Shown: piece after piece, positions 34,973 through 43,897 of the stretch
How the letters are laid out: every line of letters begins with the position of its first letter
How positions within the stretch are numbered: the first letter of the stretch is position 1
Source: Flavobacterium hibernum
GTDB lineage: Bacteria > Bacteroidota > Bacteroidia > Flavobacteriales > Flavobacteriaceae
Length of the DNA stretch: 64,000 bases
Direction of reading: 5' to 3'
NCBI RefSeq assembly: GCF_000832125.1
Contig: NZ_JPRK01000003.1
Span: 124,001-188,000, forward strand
Position numbers and translations under genes: made by a program
Notes under the pieces: generated by a model
What the model was told of the DNA's origin: nothing
Databases searched by the model: none
Seen by the model: only the letters and a program-made list of their open reading frames with translations

Positions 34973-35012
34973 CAAAAGTTACAGTGTAATGAAAACAGAT
35001 AGCCTAACTTTG
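34968..35012 (+). promoter_or_regulatory. Crp-type operator plus -7 box before the exported CstB-like gene
   Basis: TGTAAC-AAAA-GTTACA (34968-34983) is a perfect palindrome. The -7 box TAACTTTG starts at 35005, again 37 bases from the operator start. Predicted transcription start is near 35017 and the ATG is at 35034. The operator includes the TAA stop of the DUF2490 gene. Confidence 0.78.
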
Positions 35013-35033
35013 CGAGTTAAGAATTTCTAAATA

Positions 35034-36518
35034 ATGTTGATTATGCTAATCAAAGGAAAGTTTACGACTATTATGGTTGTATTTATAATCTTGTTCTTTC
35101 ACGGAAATAAATTACAAGCCCAAAGCTATTTTTTTGAGCGGGTATATGATGAAACACTTGCACAGGCAAGTTTTGTCATCGGTGATCTGAATACCAAAGA
35201 AGCTATTGTTATTGACCCCAAACGCGACATAGATACCTATTTGGAAATTGCCAAAATTAACAATCTCAAAATAATTAAAGCAACTGAAACGCACATCCAT
35301 GCAGATTTTTTAAGTGGCTCCCGTGAATTGGCTGCTGCCACAGGTGCAGAGTTGTTACTATCTGATGAGGGAGGAACAGATTGGCAATATCAATTTCCAC
35401 ATACGGGATTGAAGGAAGGCAGTATAATCTTCATTGGACAGGTAGAAATTAGCGTAATGCACACACCCGGACATACACCTGAAAGCATCACTTTTTTGGT
35501 AAGAGATACGAAAGTTCCTGTAACACCACAAAGAGCCATTACGGGAGATTTTATTTTCGTGGGCGATGTTGGTCGTCCTGACCTACTGGAAAAAGCAGCT
35601 GGGCAAGAAGGCTCACAGGAGCTTGGCGCAAAACAGCTTTATGCTTCCATACAGAAGTTTTCAAAATTGCCTGATGATTTGGAGATATGGGCTGGACACG
35701 GGGCTGGATCATTCTGCGGTAAGAGCCTAAGTACCATTCCTCATTCTACACTAAGGGAAGAAAAGCAGAACAGCAAAGCATTCCAATTTAAAAATGATGA
35801 AAAGGGGTTTGTGCACTACATCTTGAACGGGCAGCCAACACCACCAAAATATTTTGCTATGATGAAGCACTTGAATAAAGTAGATCGACCGTTGCTGATA
35901 CAGGTTCCTATTCATCCAACACTTAACCCGACCTCTTTTCAAAAAGCAATAGATAACAAATTACTGATTATTGATACCCGCAATAAAAACGAGATTGCCA
36001 AAGCTCACATTCCGGGAAGCCTGCATATAGAAAACGGAAAATCATTTTCCACTTGGGTAGGTTCTTTGATAGATTATCAACATCAAATTGTATTGATAAC
36101 TGATGAAAACCACATGGAGGATCTGACACGTAAGATGATGCGTATCGGGATGGACAACATCTACGGGTTTGTGATCAGCTTAAATAAGATGAATGTGGCA
36201 CTGGAAAAATCCGATCTCGTTAACATTGAGGAACTGAAAAAGCACTTGAACAAGAAAGATGTTCAAATCATAGATGTGCGAACCGAAAGCGAATACGACA
36301 ACGGACATATCAAAGGTGTAGAAAATATTGTTCTTACTTCATTAGAAAAAAATATTCAAAAAATCAGTAAAGATAAGCCTGTCATTGTTCATTGCCAAAG
36401 CGGAGTGCGAGCTGCAATGGCATACTCTATATTGAGAAGAAACGGAATTAAAAACCTAAGTATTTATTTAGGTGGTATTAACGAGTGGACAGAACAAAAG
36501 AATGAATTAACCAGGTAA
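35034..36518 (+). CDS. CstB-like persulfide dioxygenase-rhodanese, exported paralogue
   Basis: A 494-residue paralogue of the protein at 29233 with an added N-terminal signal peptide (about residues 1-29, ending in NKLQAQ). Domain order is the same: dioxygenase with THIHADFLSGSREL, HTPGHTPES and GDFIFVGDVGRPDL; a Cys-free pseudo-rhodanese (IDTRNKNEIAKAHIPGS); and a rhodanese with HCQSGVRA. It should act on persulfides in the periplasm. It is transcribed as a single gene from its own Crp-type promoter. Confidence 0.88.
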   Translation: MLIMLIKGKFTTIMVVFIILFFHGNKLQAQSYFFERVYDETLAQASFVIGDLNTKEAIVIDPKRDIDTYLEIAKINNLKIIKATETHIHADFLSGSRELAAATGAELLLSDEGGTDWQYQFPHTGLKEGSIIFIGQVEISVMHTPGHTPESITFLVRDTKVPVTPQRAITGDFIFVGDVGRPDLLEKAAGQEGSQELGAKQLYASIQKFSKLPDDLEIWAGHGAGSFCGKSLSTIPHSTLREEKQNSKAFQFKNDEKGFVHYILNGQPTPPKYFAMMKHLNKVDRPLLIQVPIHPTLNPTSFQKAIDNKLLIIDTRNKNEIAKAHIPGSLHIENGKSFSTWVGSLIDYQHQIVLITDENHMEDLTRKMMRIGMDNIYGFVISLNKMNVALEKSDLVNIEELKKHLNKKDVQIIDVRTESEYDNGHIKGVENIVLTSLEKNIQKISKDKPVIVHCQSGVRAAMAYSILRRNGIKNLSIYLGGINEWTEQKNELTR

Positions 36519-36623
36519 TTTAAACTATCTAAAGCGTCAAATTAAAATAGTAGTGGATGTTAAAAAATATTAAAACACAGGCTTTCGTTTGGATTGTTAG
36601 TTTAATTAAAGTATTTTAGCATA

Positions 36624-37046
36624 TTGATGGATAATAAAATATCACATAGTCTAAAAAGTTTTCAGCGATACCTTTTTGTATTCGCTGCATTTCTTGTGAT
36701 GTTTCTTTCATCTTGCTCAGTTAAGGCTAGTATTAAAACACTTGCTGGTTTCCCTCCAAAAACTGAACAAGGTATACCTAAAGGCAACCATAATTTATCT
36801 GTAAATACATTTGAAAAATGTTCACAGATTGATTTTGTCGATAGCCAAATTGATCATAAATCATCGTATAGTCCTCACGATTTATTACCAGTAATTCTTC
36901 TTGCAGTTACTACTATTTTCTTTTTTGGTATCCGCCAAGAAAGAAAAGAAACTAAACACCCACTTTATGGTGGTAGTGGAAAAATTCGTAATTCTATCTC
37001 TATCTTTTTAGAATACCGAAAACTTCTCATTCATTTCTCCCTTTAG
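36624..37046 (+). CDS. Hypothetical membrane protein upstream of an efflux system
   Basis: An unrecognised 140-residue protein. Residues 15-31 (YLFVFAAFLVMFLSSCS) are a membrane anchor or lipoprotein-type signal with a Cys. A second helix lies near 88-106 (LLPVILLAVTTIFFFGIRQE), and the C-terminus is a conserved-looking HPLYGGSGKIRNSISIFLEY segment. Proteins of this shape often precede TolC-RND metal efflux genes in Bacteroidota. It lies 112 bp before the TolC gene. Confidence 0.6.
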   Translation: MMDNKISHSLKSFQRYLFVFAAFLVMFLSSCSVKASIKTLAGFPPKTEQGIPKGNHNLSVNTFEKCSQIDFVDSQIDHKSSYSPHDLLPVILLAVTTIFFFGIRQERKETKHPLYGGSGKIRNSISIFLEYRKLLIHFSL

Positions 37047-37121
37047 TTTCTTTTCCTAATTTGAACGCAATGTCTCATTTAGGATGTATTTCTATTTTTT
37101 CCCTTTTTAAAAAATAAACTG

Positions 37122-37139
37122 AAGTCGTCATGACGGCTT
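37122..37139. promoter_or_regulatory. Palindrome before the TolC-RND operon
   Basis: CGTCATGACG (37126-37135) is a perfect 10-bp palindrome, extended by AAG and CTT on the two sides with one mismatch each. It lies 20 bp before the TolC ATG, where it could be an operator or end the upstream message. Confidence 0.45.
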
Positions 37140-37158
37140 TTAAAAATCGTACATCAAT

Positions 37159-38541
37159 ATGATAAAACATATTATGGCGGTCACTTTGTTGTGGCTAGCC
37201 GTTGTTGTTGCTTTTCCGCTATATGCGCAGCAACACAAGGAACACACCTTAGGCAGTTTGTGGCCTAAAGTTGAAGAAAATTATCCGGGTATTAGTGCAA
37301 AAACATCGGAGATTGATGCCGCAAAATTCAACCAACGGGCAGTTAAGGGCAATATGCTTCCCCAAATTAACGCACAGGCACAAAATACTTATGGAACTTA
37401 CGAAGGTAGTGCAGGTGGTTTTTTCCCACAGCCTGGTTTTTTTAACGTAAATGGCCCAGTACCATTAGATGGTAGTTCTACCGCAGCCAATACCTTTGGC
37501 TCCGCTATTGTGAATTTTGAAATGTTCTCTTTCGGAAAGCTCCGTAAGCAGAACGAGGCTGCGGGTGCTTTATATAACAAATCGGTCAGCGATAAAGATG
37601 CTTACCTGCTCAACCTAAAAAAGACATTATCTGAAAGGTACATCATTCTTCTTTACAATAATGCTAAGCTGCAATGGACCCAAAAGAATGCCGAACGTCT
37701 TGACGACATCCGGAAAATAACTTCGGGATTGTCAGCATCAGGCCTAAGACCTGCGGCAGACAGCTTGCTTGCTTCATCATCGTATGTGCAGGCAATGGGC
37801 GAGCATGACAAATGGTATGGCTTTAAAAATGCTTCTTATATTAAACTATTGGAGTTGTATGCCAATGATACCATAGATTTCACAGCATCAATCGACCGTT
37901 TCGGTAATCCCACAGAAAATGGTTTAAATAAATTAAATACCATTAATCCTTCGCACCCCATATTAGATGCGCTAGACAAGCAGTCGGAGTATTATACTTT
38001 AAGTGGTGAGGCACAAAAAAGAGCTTCTCTGCCTTCGATCAACTTGCTGGGTGGTTATGCTTATCGGGGCACTGGCATCAGCCCTAACGGAAACGTATCG
38101 GGAGCATGGAAAGACGGGTTCAGCAATACCACCAATAATTTTTTGGCAGGTGTCGGCATTACCTGGAATTTGACTAATCTGCATACTAACCGGATGAAAG
38201 GCGAACAACTGTTTAAAGAAGCCGAAAGTACGAAGCTACTTCAATCACAGTACCAGCTGGCAATGCAAGCAGATTTATCTGCTTCGCAGGCAAAAATTGT
38301 TCAGCAATACCAACAGCTTCAGAAAACGAAGCTGGCCGTACAGCAGTCGCAAGATGCGTACAATATGTACCTCGCAAGGTACAAAAGCGGTTTAATTACG
38401 CTAAGCGAACTTTTACAGATACGCATTTTGCTTGAACAGGCAGAGAATGTACATATCGAGGCTTCCCGTGAATATTGGGGATTGCTAGCTTATGAAGCGG
38501 AGCTAACTGCAGATTTCGACTTTTTATTCAACAACCTTTAA
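37159..38541 (+). CDS. TolC-family outer-membrane efflux protein
   Basis: A 460-residue protein with a signal peptide (ending LYAQQ) and two long coiled-coil hairpins. The N-terminal repeat is around TSEIDAAKFNQRAVKGNMLP and the second around QAKIVQQYQQLQKTKLAVQQ then MYLARYKSGLITLSELLQI. It forms the outer-membrane channel for the RND pump that follows after 10 bp. It is complete in length. Confidence 0.92.
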   Translation: MIKHIMAVTLLWLAVVVAFPLYAQQHKEHTLGSLWPKVEENYPGISAKTSEIDAAKFNQRAVKGNMLPQINAQAQNTYGTYEGSAGGFFPQPGFFNVNGPVPLDGSSTAANTFGSAIVNFEMFSFGKLRKQNEAAGALYNKSVSDKDAYLLNLKKTLSERYIILLYNNAKLQWTQKNAERLDDIRKITSGLSASGLRPAADSLLASSSYVQAMGEHDKWYGFKNASYIKLLELYANDTIDFTASIDRFGNPTENGLNKLNTINPSHPILDALDKQSEYYTLSGEAQKRASLPSINLLGGYAYRGTGISPNGNVSGAWKDGFSNTTNNFLAGVGITWNLTNLHTNRMKGEQLFKEAESTKLLQSQYQLAMQADLSASQAKIVQQYQQLQKTKLAVQQSQDAYNMYLARYKSGLITLSELLQIRILLEQAENVHIEASREYWGLLAYEAELTADFDFLFNNL

Positions 38542-38551
38542 ATAATCGTAT

Positions 38552-41500
38552 ATGAACATTATAAGATTTGCGTTAAGAAAACCAATTGCGATTATGGTTG
38601 TCGTACTAGCAATAGCTTTCTTTTCCTATAATACCGTAAAAAAAATAAACGTAGACATTTTTCCCGAAGTGGAATTGCCTGCGATGTATGTTGCTATGCC
38701 TTACGGTGGACTGTCCCCAGCTTATATGGACGGGTTTATGGCTAACGAGTTCCAAAAGGTACTTCTTTTTGTGAGTGGAGTAAAAAACATTGATTTTAAA
38801 AGCGTACAGGGGCTAACCCTGATGAAGCTGACCTTTTATCCCGGAACGGATATGGCACAAGCTGCTGGAGAGGTATCAACATCGGTCTCAAGGGCAATGG
38901 GTTTCCTACCGCCCGGAGCAGTTCCACCTATGGTAGTAAGATTTGACGGTAGTTCGCTTCCAGTAGGTAACCTTGTTTTTGAAAGCGACCAGCGTTCCGT
39001 AAATGAAATACAGACATTGGCATTGACCAAAATCAGACCAATGTTCGTACAAATCCCAGGCATTACTTCTCCCGCTCCTTTTGGCGGAAATGTACGTTCC
39101 ATTGTGATCAATATCGATCCTGACGCAATGCAAGCCAATGGATTAAGCCCCGAAGATATTACCGTTGCCATCACTAAAAATAGTCTTCCATCTCCTGCTG
39201 GAAGTATTCGCATAGGAGATGAAAACTTGATGGCTCCTATAAACTCTATCGCTAAAGGACCTGCAGAACTATTGAAGACCCCTGTAAAAACAAGCGACAA
39301 CCGTACTATATATGTTGGCGATGTAGCCCGTGTGGAGGACGGAGCAGATCAAACAGTAGGCTACGCTTTGATAAACGGAAAACGTTCTGTTTACCTGCCT
39401 ATTATCAAAAAAGCAGATGCCTCCACATTGGATGCCGTGGAGAACCTAAAAGCTGCCATTCCGATGCTGAAAGACCAATTACCTGAAGATGTAAAAGTCA
39501 GTTATGAATTTGACCAATCAAATTATATCGAACGTTCCCTTTCCAACCTTATACACGAAGGTATTTTAGGAGCTGTTTTCACGGGATTGGTCATACTATT
39601 GTTCTTGGGAGACACACGTGGAGCTATCATTGTGGTATTGACTATTCCAATTGCCATTCTTACAGCAGTTACTGTTTTATATCTCTTAGGGCAAACCATA
39701 AATATCATGACATTGAGTGGTCTTGCTCTTTCCATCGGTATTCTCGTTGATGAAGCCACAGTAACCATAGAGAATATCCACCAACATATGGAAATGGGTA
39801 AACCCAAGCAACGGGCAATTATAGATGCTTTAATCGAAATTTCTATACCGAAATTATTGATCTTACTATGTATTCTTGCTGTATTGACCCCTGCTTTCAT
39901 TATGACAGGCATTCCTAGAGATATGTTTATGCCTCTGTCGATGGCGGTTGCCTTTGCAATGATTGCATCCTTTTTGGCTTCACAGACCTTTGTACCGATA
40001 CTGGCCAACTGGATGATGAAGAACAAGCACAACACAGCAGCCAATACTCCAAGAAAGCGAGCTTTTTTTGAAAAATTCCGGGTAAACTATTCTTACAGGA
40101 TGCGTAAATGGTCAACCAAGGCTATCCCACTTTTTGTTGTGTATGTGCTGGTAGCGAATGTAATTGCTGGCGTTTTATTAACAGTTGTTGGCACTGATGT
40201 AATGCCAGTTTCCAATAATGGAGATTTTCAGATACGCATACAGGCTCCACAGGGAAGCAGAATAGAAAAAACAGAACAGATTGTTAAAGATATTACAGGA
40301 GATATCAAAGCAGAACTGCCTGACAACGGTTTAAATATTACCTCTGCATTTGTAGGTATGCACCCCGCAGGGTCTCCGATAAATCCGATATTCCTTTTCA
40401 GTAATTCTTCTCACGAAGCTATACTGCAAATATCTGTCAATAAAGAAGTGTATGATGGATCAATGGAAGAATTCAAAGAGAAAGTCCGTAAAAAGATTAT
40501 AGAGAAGTACCCCGAAGTCGCATTTAATTTCGAACCAATGGAACTGACCGAAAAGATTATGGGTCAAGGAGCGATGACGCCTATTGAAGTTAAAGTTGGA
40601 GCCAATCAGATAAAAGGTGCTTTTGCCCATGCATCAAAAATTGAAGCCAATTTAAAAAAAGTTCCATATCTGAGGGATGTGCGTATTGCCGAACCTATTG
40701 CCTATCCAACAATGGAAATTGACGTAAACCGTGACCTTGCTGGACAATTTGGACTGACGATGCAGGATATTACACGTAGCCTTGTTACGGCTACATCATC
40801 TACACGCTTTACGGATAAGAACCTATGGATTGATCCTAAATCAGGACTGGTTTTTCAAACACAAGTACAAATTCCAGAGGGCATTATGTCGGAAGAAAGA
40901 CTTCGGTCACTTCCCTTGAAAGCTGGAAGTCTTCGCCCGGTACTTGAAGATGTAGCAACCATACGAAGGGTTACTTCTCCTGCACAAGTAAACAGAAAGG
41001 GGCCTAACCGTTACGTTACCATTGTGGCTAACCTTTACGGAAAAGATTTAGGTACAGCTTCACGAGCAGTTAAACAAGCTATCAAAAATGCTGGAGAGCC
41101 ACCTCGTGGAACTATTGTTTGGACAGAAGGTACACTACAGCTTTTAGATGATACTTTGGGTAGTCTTTTGGCAGGTTTAGGTGTGGCAATTATAGCTATA
41201 TTCCTTATGTTGTCGGCTTTTTATCAATCGTTCAAAGTACCGCTTATTATTCTATCGGTATTACCTGCCGTGATTGCCGGTAGTCTTATCATTCTATTCC
41301 TCACAGGTAGTACGCTTAACCTGCAATCCTATATGGGTATTATTATGTCGCTTGGTGTATCGGTTTCTAATGCAGTATTATTGGTTAATCAAGCCGAACA
41401 TTATCGAAAAAAACTGGCACTTAAGCCTGCTAATGCAGCAAGGCTCGCTGCTTCGTCGAGGTTAAGACCAGTGTTGATGACAGCAGCGGCGATGCTTGCC

Positions 41501-41728
41501 GGAATGTTACCAATGGCAATGGGCTTAGGCGATGGAGCCGAACAAGTAGCACCCTTGGGAAGAGCTGTTATCGGGGGGCTGATTGCTTCCACTGTAACCA
41601 TCTTGTTATTAGTTCCGCATTTCTTTTCTTCCCTAATGTCGAGGACTTCAATAATCAGTCCTTCGTTAGACCCTGATGATGAAGATAGTAGGTATTATGC
41701 AGAACAGTCCGATAAACAAACGATATAA
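38552..41728 (+). CDS. RND-type efflux pump inner-membrane subunit
   Basis: A 1058-residue transporter of the AcrB/MMPL superfamily, probably a trimer driven by protons. N-terminal MNIIRFALRKPIAIMVVVLA is helix 1; a large periplasmic loop follows; helix 4 carries the proton-relay acid pair in GILVDEATVTIENI; a second periplasmic loop and the last helices (LLLVPHFFSSL) complete it. It lacks the metal-binding pattern I would expect in CusA or CzcA, so the substrate is open. It forms a tripartite pump with its two neighbours. Confidence 0.92.
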   Translation: MNIIRFALRKPIAIMVVVLAIAFFSYNTVKKINVDIFPEVELPAMYVAMPYGGLSPAYMDGFMANEFQKVLLFVSGVKNIDFKSVQGLTLMKLTFYPGTDMAQAAGEVSTSVSRAMGFLPPGAVPPMVVRFDGSSLPVGNLVFESDQRSVNEIQTLALTKIRPMFVQIPGITSPAPFGGNVRSIVINIDPDAMQANGLSPEDITVAITKNSLPSPAGSIRIGDENLMAPINSIAKGPAELLKTPVKTSDNRTIYVGDVARVEDGADQTVGYALINGKRSVYLPIIKKADASTLDAVENLKAAIPMLKDQLPEDVKVSYEFDQSNYIERSLSNLIHEGILGAVFTGLVILLFLGDTRGAIIVVLTIPIAILTAVTVLYLLGQTINIMTLSGLALSIGILVDEATVTIENIHQHMEMGKPKQRAIIDALIEISIPKLLILLCILAVLTPAFIMTGIPRDMFMPLSMAVAFAMIASFLASQTFVPILANWMMKNKHNTAANTPRKRAFFEKFRVNYSYRMRKWSTKAIPLFVVYVLVANVIAGVLLTVVGTDVMPVSNNGDFQIRIQAPQGSRIEKTEQIVKDITGDIKAELPDNGLNITSAFVGMHPAGSPINPIFLFSNSSHEAILQISVNKEVYDGSMEEFKEKVRKKIIEKYPEVAFNFEPMELTEKIMGQGAMTPIEVKVGANQIKGAFAHASKIEANLKKVPYLRDVRIAEPIAYPTMEIDVNRDLAGQFGLTMQDITRSLVTATSSTRFTDKNLWIDPKSGLVFQTQVQIPEGIMSEERLRSLPLKAGSLRPVLEDVATIRRVTSPAQVNRKGPNRYVTIVANLYGKDLGTASRAVKQAIKNAGEPPRGTIVWTEGTLQLLDDTLGSLLAGLGVAIIAIFLMLSAFYQSFKVPLIILSVLPAVIAGSLIILFLTGSTLNLQSYMGIIMSLGVSVSNAVLLVNQAEHYRKKLALKPANAARLAASSRLRPVLMTAAAMLAGMLPMAMGLGDGAEQVAPLGRAVIGGLIASTVTILLLVPHFFSSLMSRTSIISPSLDPDDEDSRYYAEQSDKQTI

Positions 41729-41748
41729 TAAACTTAAAAACAAAAACA

Positions 41749-42858
41749 ATGTATCACAGCATTTCAATCAATAAAAAATCAACAACCATACTGGCATTTA
41801 CCATATCAATGGTATTGTTGCTATCCGCTTGTTCACAAAAAGAGCAGGAAAAAGGACAAACGCAAAATAAGCAGGCAAAACCTGTAAACTATAAAACGGC
41901 TCCTCTACAGGTCATCAATCCCGAGTACGAAATAGCCGTTCCAGCAGAACTCAAACCTTTCGAGCAGGTAGCGGTCTATGCAAAGGTTACAGGATTTGTA
42001 AAACAAATGTATGTTGACCGAGGCGATCGAGTTCGCAAAGGTCAGCTTTTAGCCGTACTCGAAGCTCCTGAAATGCAACAACAGTATCTTTCTGATAAAT
42101 CTACAGAGCAAAAGGTTTATAGTGATTACCTGTATGCAAAACAGGCTTATGACAGATTGGTAACGGCTTCCAAAACAACGGGAGCGGTTGCGGATATCGA
42201 ACTTGACAGAGCTAAAAGTGCGATGGAAAGTGCCAAGTCTGCTTTTGATGCTTCTAAAGCGGGAACGGCACATTCTTCACAGTTACAAAAGTACCTTCGC
42301 CTTACAGCACCGTTTGATGGCATAATAACCCAAAGGAATGTTTCTGTTGGGGCATTAGCCGGAACAGGAGGTAATACACCTTTGTTTATGATGGCACAGA
42401 GTAATAAACTCCGCCTTACCTTATCCCTACCGGAAAAACACGCATCATCTGTTTATGACGGTATGTCTGCTTCTTTTACCGTAAGCTCGCAGCCAGGTAA
42501 GACGTTTGATGCCAAACTATCTCGAACATCTGGATTGCTCGACCAACATGATCGCTCGCTAACACTTGAGTTTGACGTAAATAATACATCGGGCGAATTG
42601 CAGGGAGGTGATTATGCGCAGGTCAAGTTGAAATTAAAACGTAAAAACGTGTCTAACTGGGTACAAAGCAAGAGTGTTCTAAACACCCAATCTGGAACGT
42701 ATGTACTAACATTGAATAACAACGAAGTAAAACGGATTGCTGTAAAGGAAGGTATCCGTTTAGATACAATTACAGAGGTTTTTGGTAATCTTTCTCTGGC
42801 CGACAAAATCATTATCAAACCATCTGAAGAAATCAAAGAAGGGAAAATAAAAAAATAG
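41749..42858 (+). CDS. RND efflux periplasmic adaptor (membrane fusion protein), lipoprotein
   Basis: A 369-residue adaptor with a lipoprotein signal (LLLSACSQ). The lipoyl-like hairpin is VYAKVTGFVKQMYVDRGDRV then LRLTAPFDGIITQRNVSVG, with a helical hairpin between (YLYAKQAYDRLVT). The beta-barrel domain begins near SLPEKHASSVYDGMSASF. It links the RND pump to the TolC channel. The TlpA gene follows 4 bp later, tying the pump to the thiol-redox genes. Confidence 0.92.
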   Translation: MYHSISINKKSTTILAFTISMVLLLSACSQKEQEKGQTQNKQAKPVNYKTAPLQVINPEYEIAVPAELKPFEQVAVYAKVTGFVKQMYVDRGDRVRKGQLLAVLEAPEMQQQYLSDKSTEQKVYSDYLYAKQAYDRLVTASKTTGAVADIELDRAKSAMESAKSAFDASKAGTAHSSQLQKYLRLTAPFDGIITQRNVSVGALAGTGGNTPLFMMAQSNKLRLTLSLPEKHASSVYDGMSASFTVSSQPGKTFDAKLSRTSGLLDQHDRSLTLEFDVNNTSGELQGGDYAQVKLKLKRKNVSNWVQSKSVLNTQSGTYVLTLNNNEVKRIAVKEGIRLDTITEVFGNLSLADKIIIKPSEEIKEGKIKK

Positions 42859-42862
42859 TATT

Positions 42863-43429
42863 ATGAAAATGAATATCAAAAAAATAGCCATACTTCCATT
42901 AATAGCAATTACGGGATGGGCATACGCATCAATAAATCGAAATGGCATTAATGCAACTGTGAGCGCAAATCAACAAATAAATATCGAACAGAAATTAGTA
43001 ACCAATTCTCAAGAAACGCCAGATTTAAAGTTTAAGGACGAAAACGGTAAAACCATTTCGTTAAAATCCTTAAAAGGAAAGGTCGTTTTCATTAATCTTT
43101 GGGCTACTTGGTGTCCGCCTTGCATTCACGAAATGCCATCGATTAATGAACTGCGTAAGATTTTTAAGGACAATAAAGATGTCGTATTTCTAATGGTAGA
43201 TGTGGACGGAAAAATAGAAAAATCAAAAGAGTGGATGAAAAGCAAAAAATTTGATTTGCCAGTTTATGTTCCCGATGGCGAAATACCCCGTGAGTTATTT
43301 TCAGGCTCTATCCCTACTACTATTATCGTAGATAAGCAAAACAATATCATCGCAAGGCATGTTGGCGGAGCTGACTATTCGTCAAAGGAAGTGGTTGACC
43401 TAGTGACTAAACTATTAAAAGAAAAATAA
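42863..43429 (+). CDS. TlpA-like thioredoxin, first of three
   Basis: A 188-residue exported thioredoxin with an N-terminal signal (IAILPLIAITGWAYAS) and the redox motif WATWCPPCIHEMPSI near residue 78-85. It retains the cis-proline region SIPTTIIVDK. Reduces or oxidises periplasmic disulfides and probably receives electrons from the DsbD pair at 43441-45577. It follows the adaptor by 4 bp. Confidence 0.9.
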   Translation: MKMNIKKIAILPLIAITGWAYASINRNGINATVSANQQINIEQKLVTNSQETPDLKFKDENGKTISLKSLKGKVVFINLWATWCPPCIHEMPSINELRKIFKDNKDVVFLMVDVDGKIEKSKEWMKSKKFDLPVYVPDGEIPRELFSGSIPTTIIVDKQNNIIARHVGGADYSSKEVVDLVTKLLKEK

Positions 43430-43440
43430 TTAGTAAAACA

Positions 43441-43887
43441 ATGAAAAAGATAATATTTTTTGTGGCATTTTTATTCGCAAGTGCCGCCTCTTTCGGACAA
43501 ATACTAAAGCCTGTGAAGTGGTCGTATGCTTCTAAACGCGTTAGTGATAAAGAAGCTGTATTGTTCTTTAAGGCAACAATAAACGATGGCTGGCATATCT
43601 ATTCGCAAACGGTTCCTAAAAACGGTCCACAGCCTACAAGTTTTTCTTTCCATTCGTCAAAAGCTTATCAGTTAAGCGGAAAGGTTCAGGCGGCTAAACC
43701 AATTGTCAAACACGACACGACTTTTGATATGGAAGTGGGTTATTATGAAAAATTAGTGGTTTTCCAGCAAAAGGTAAAATTAACAAGCAATGCGCCTACG
43801 GTAAAAGGTACGCTTACCTATATGGTTTGTAACGATAAGCAATGCTTACCGCCTGAAGAAGTGGCGTTCAGCATTCCCATAAAATAA
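43441..43887 (+). CDS. DsbD N-terminal-like periplasmic domain as a separate gene
   Basis: A 148-residue exported protein (signal ending ASFGQ) resembling the N-terminal domain of DsbD. It has WHIYSQTVPKNGPQPTSFSF and a final CNDKQCLPPEEVAF with the redox cysteine pair CxxxxC. In E. coli this domain is the first part of DsbD. Here it is encoded on its own, 10 bp ahead of the membrane part, which has no such domain. Confidence 0.8.
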   Translation: MKKIIFFVAFLFASAASFGQILKPVKWSYASKRVSDKEAVLFFKATINDGWHIYSQTVPKNGPQPTSFSFHSSKAYQLSGKVQAAKPIVKHDTTFDMEVGYYEKLVVFQQKVKLTSNAPTVKGTLTYMVCNDKQCLPPEEVAFSIPIK

Positions 43888-43897
43888 AGAATTTAAT

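Noticed and set aside
38552..41728. Copper/silver CusA-type or CzcA-type identity for the RND pump
   Set aside because: I do not see the metal-binding Met or Asp pattern expected; general RND is the supportable call.
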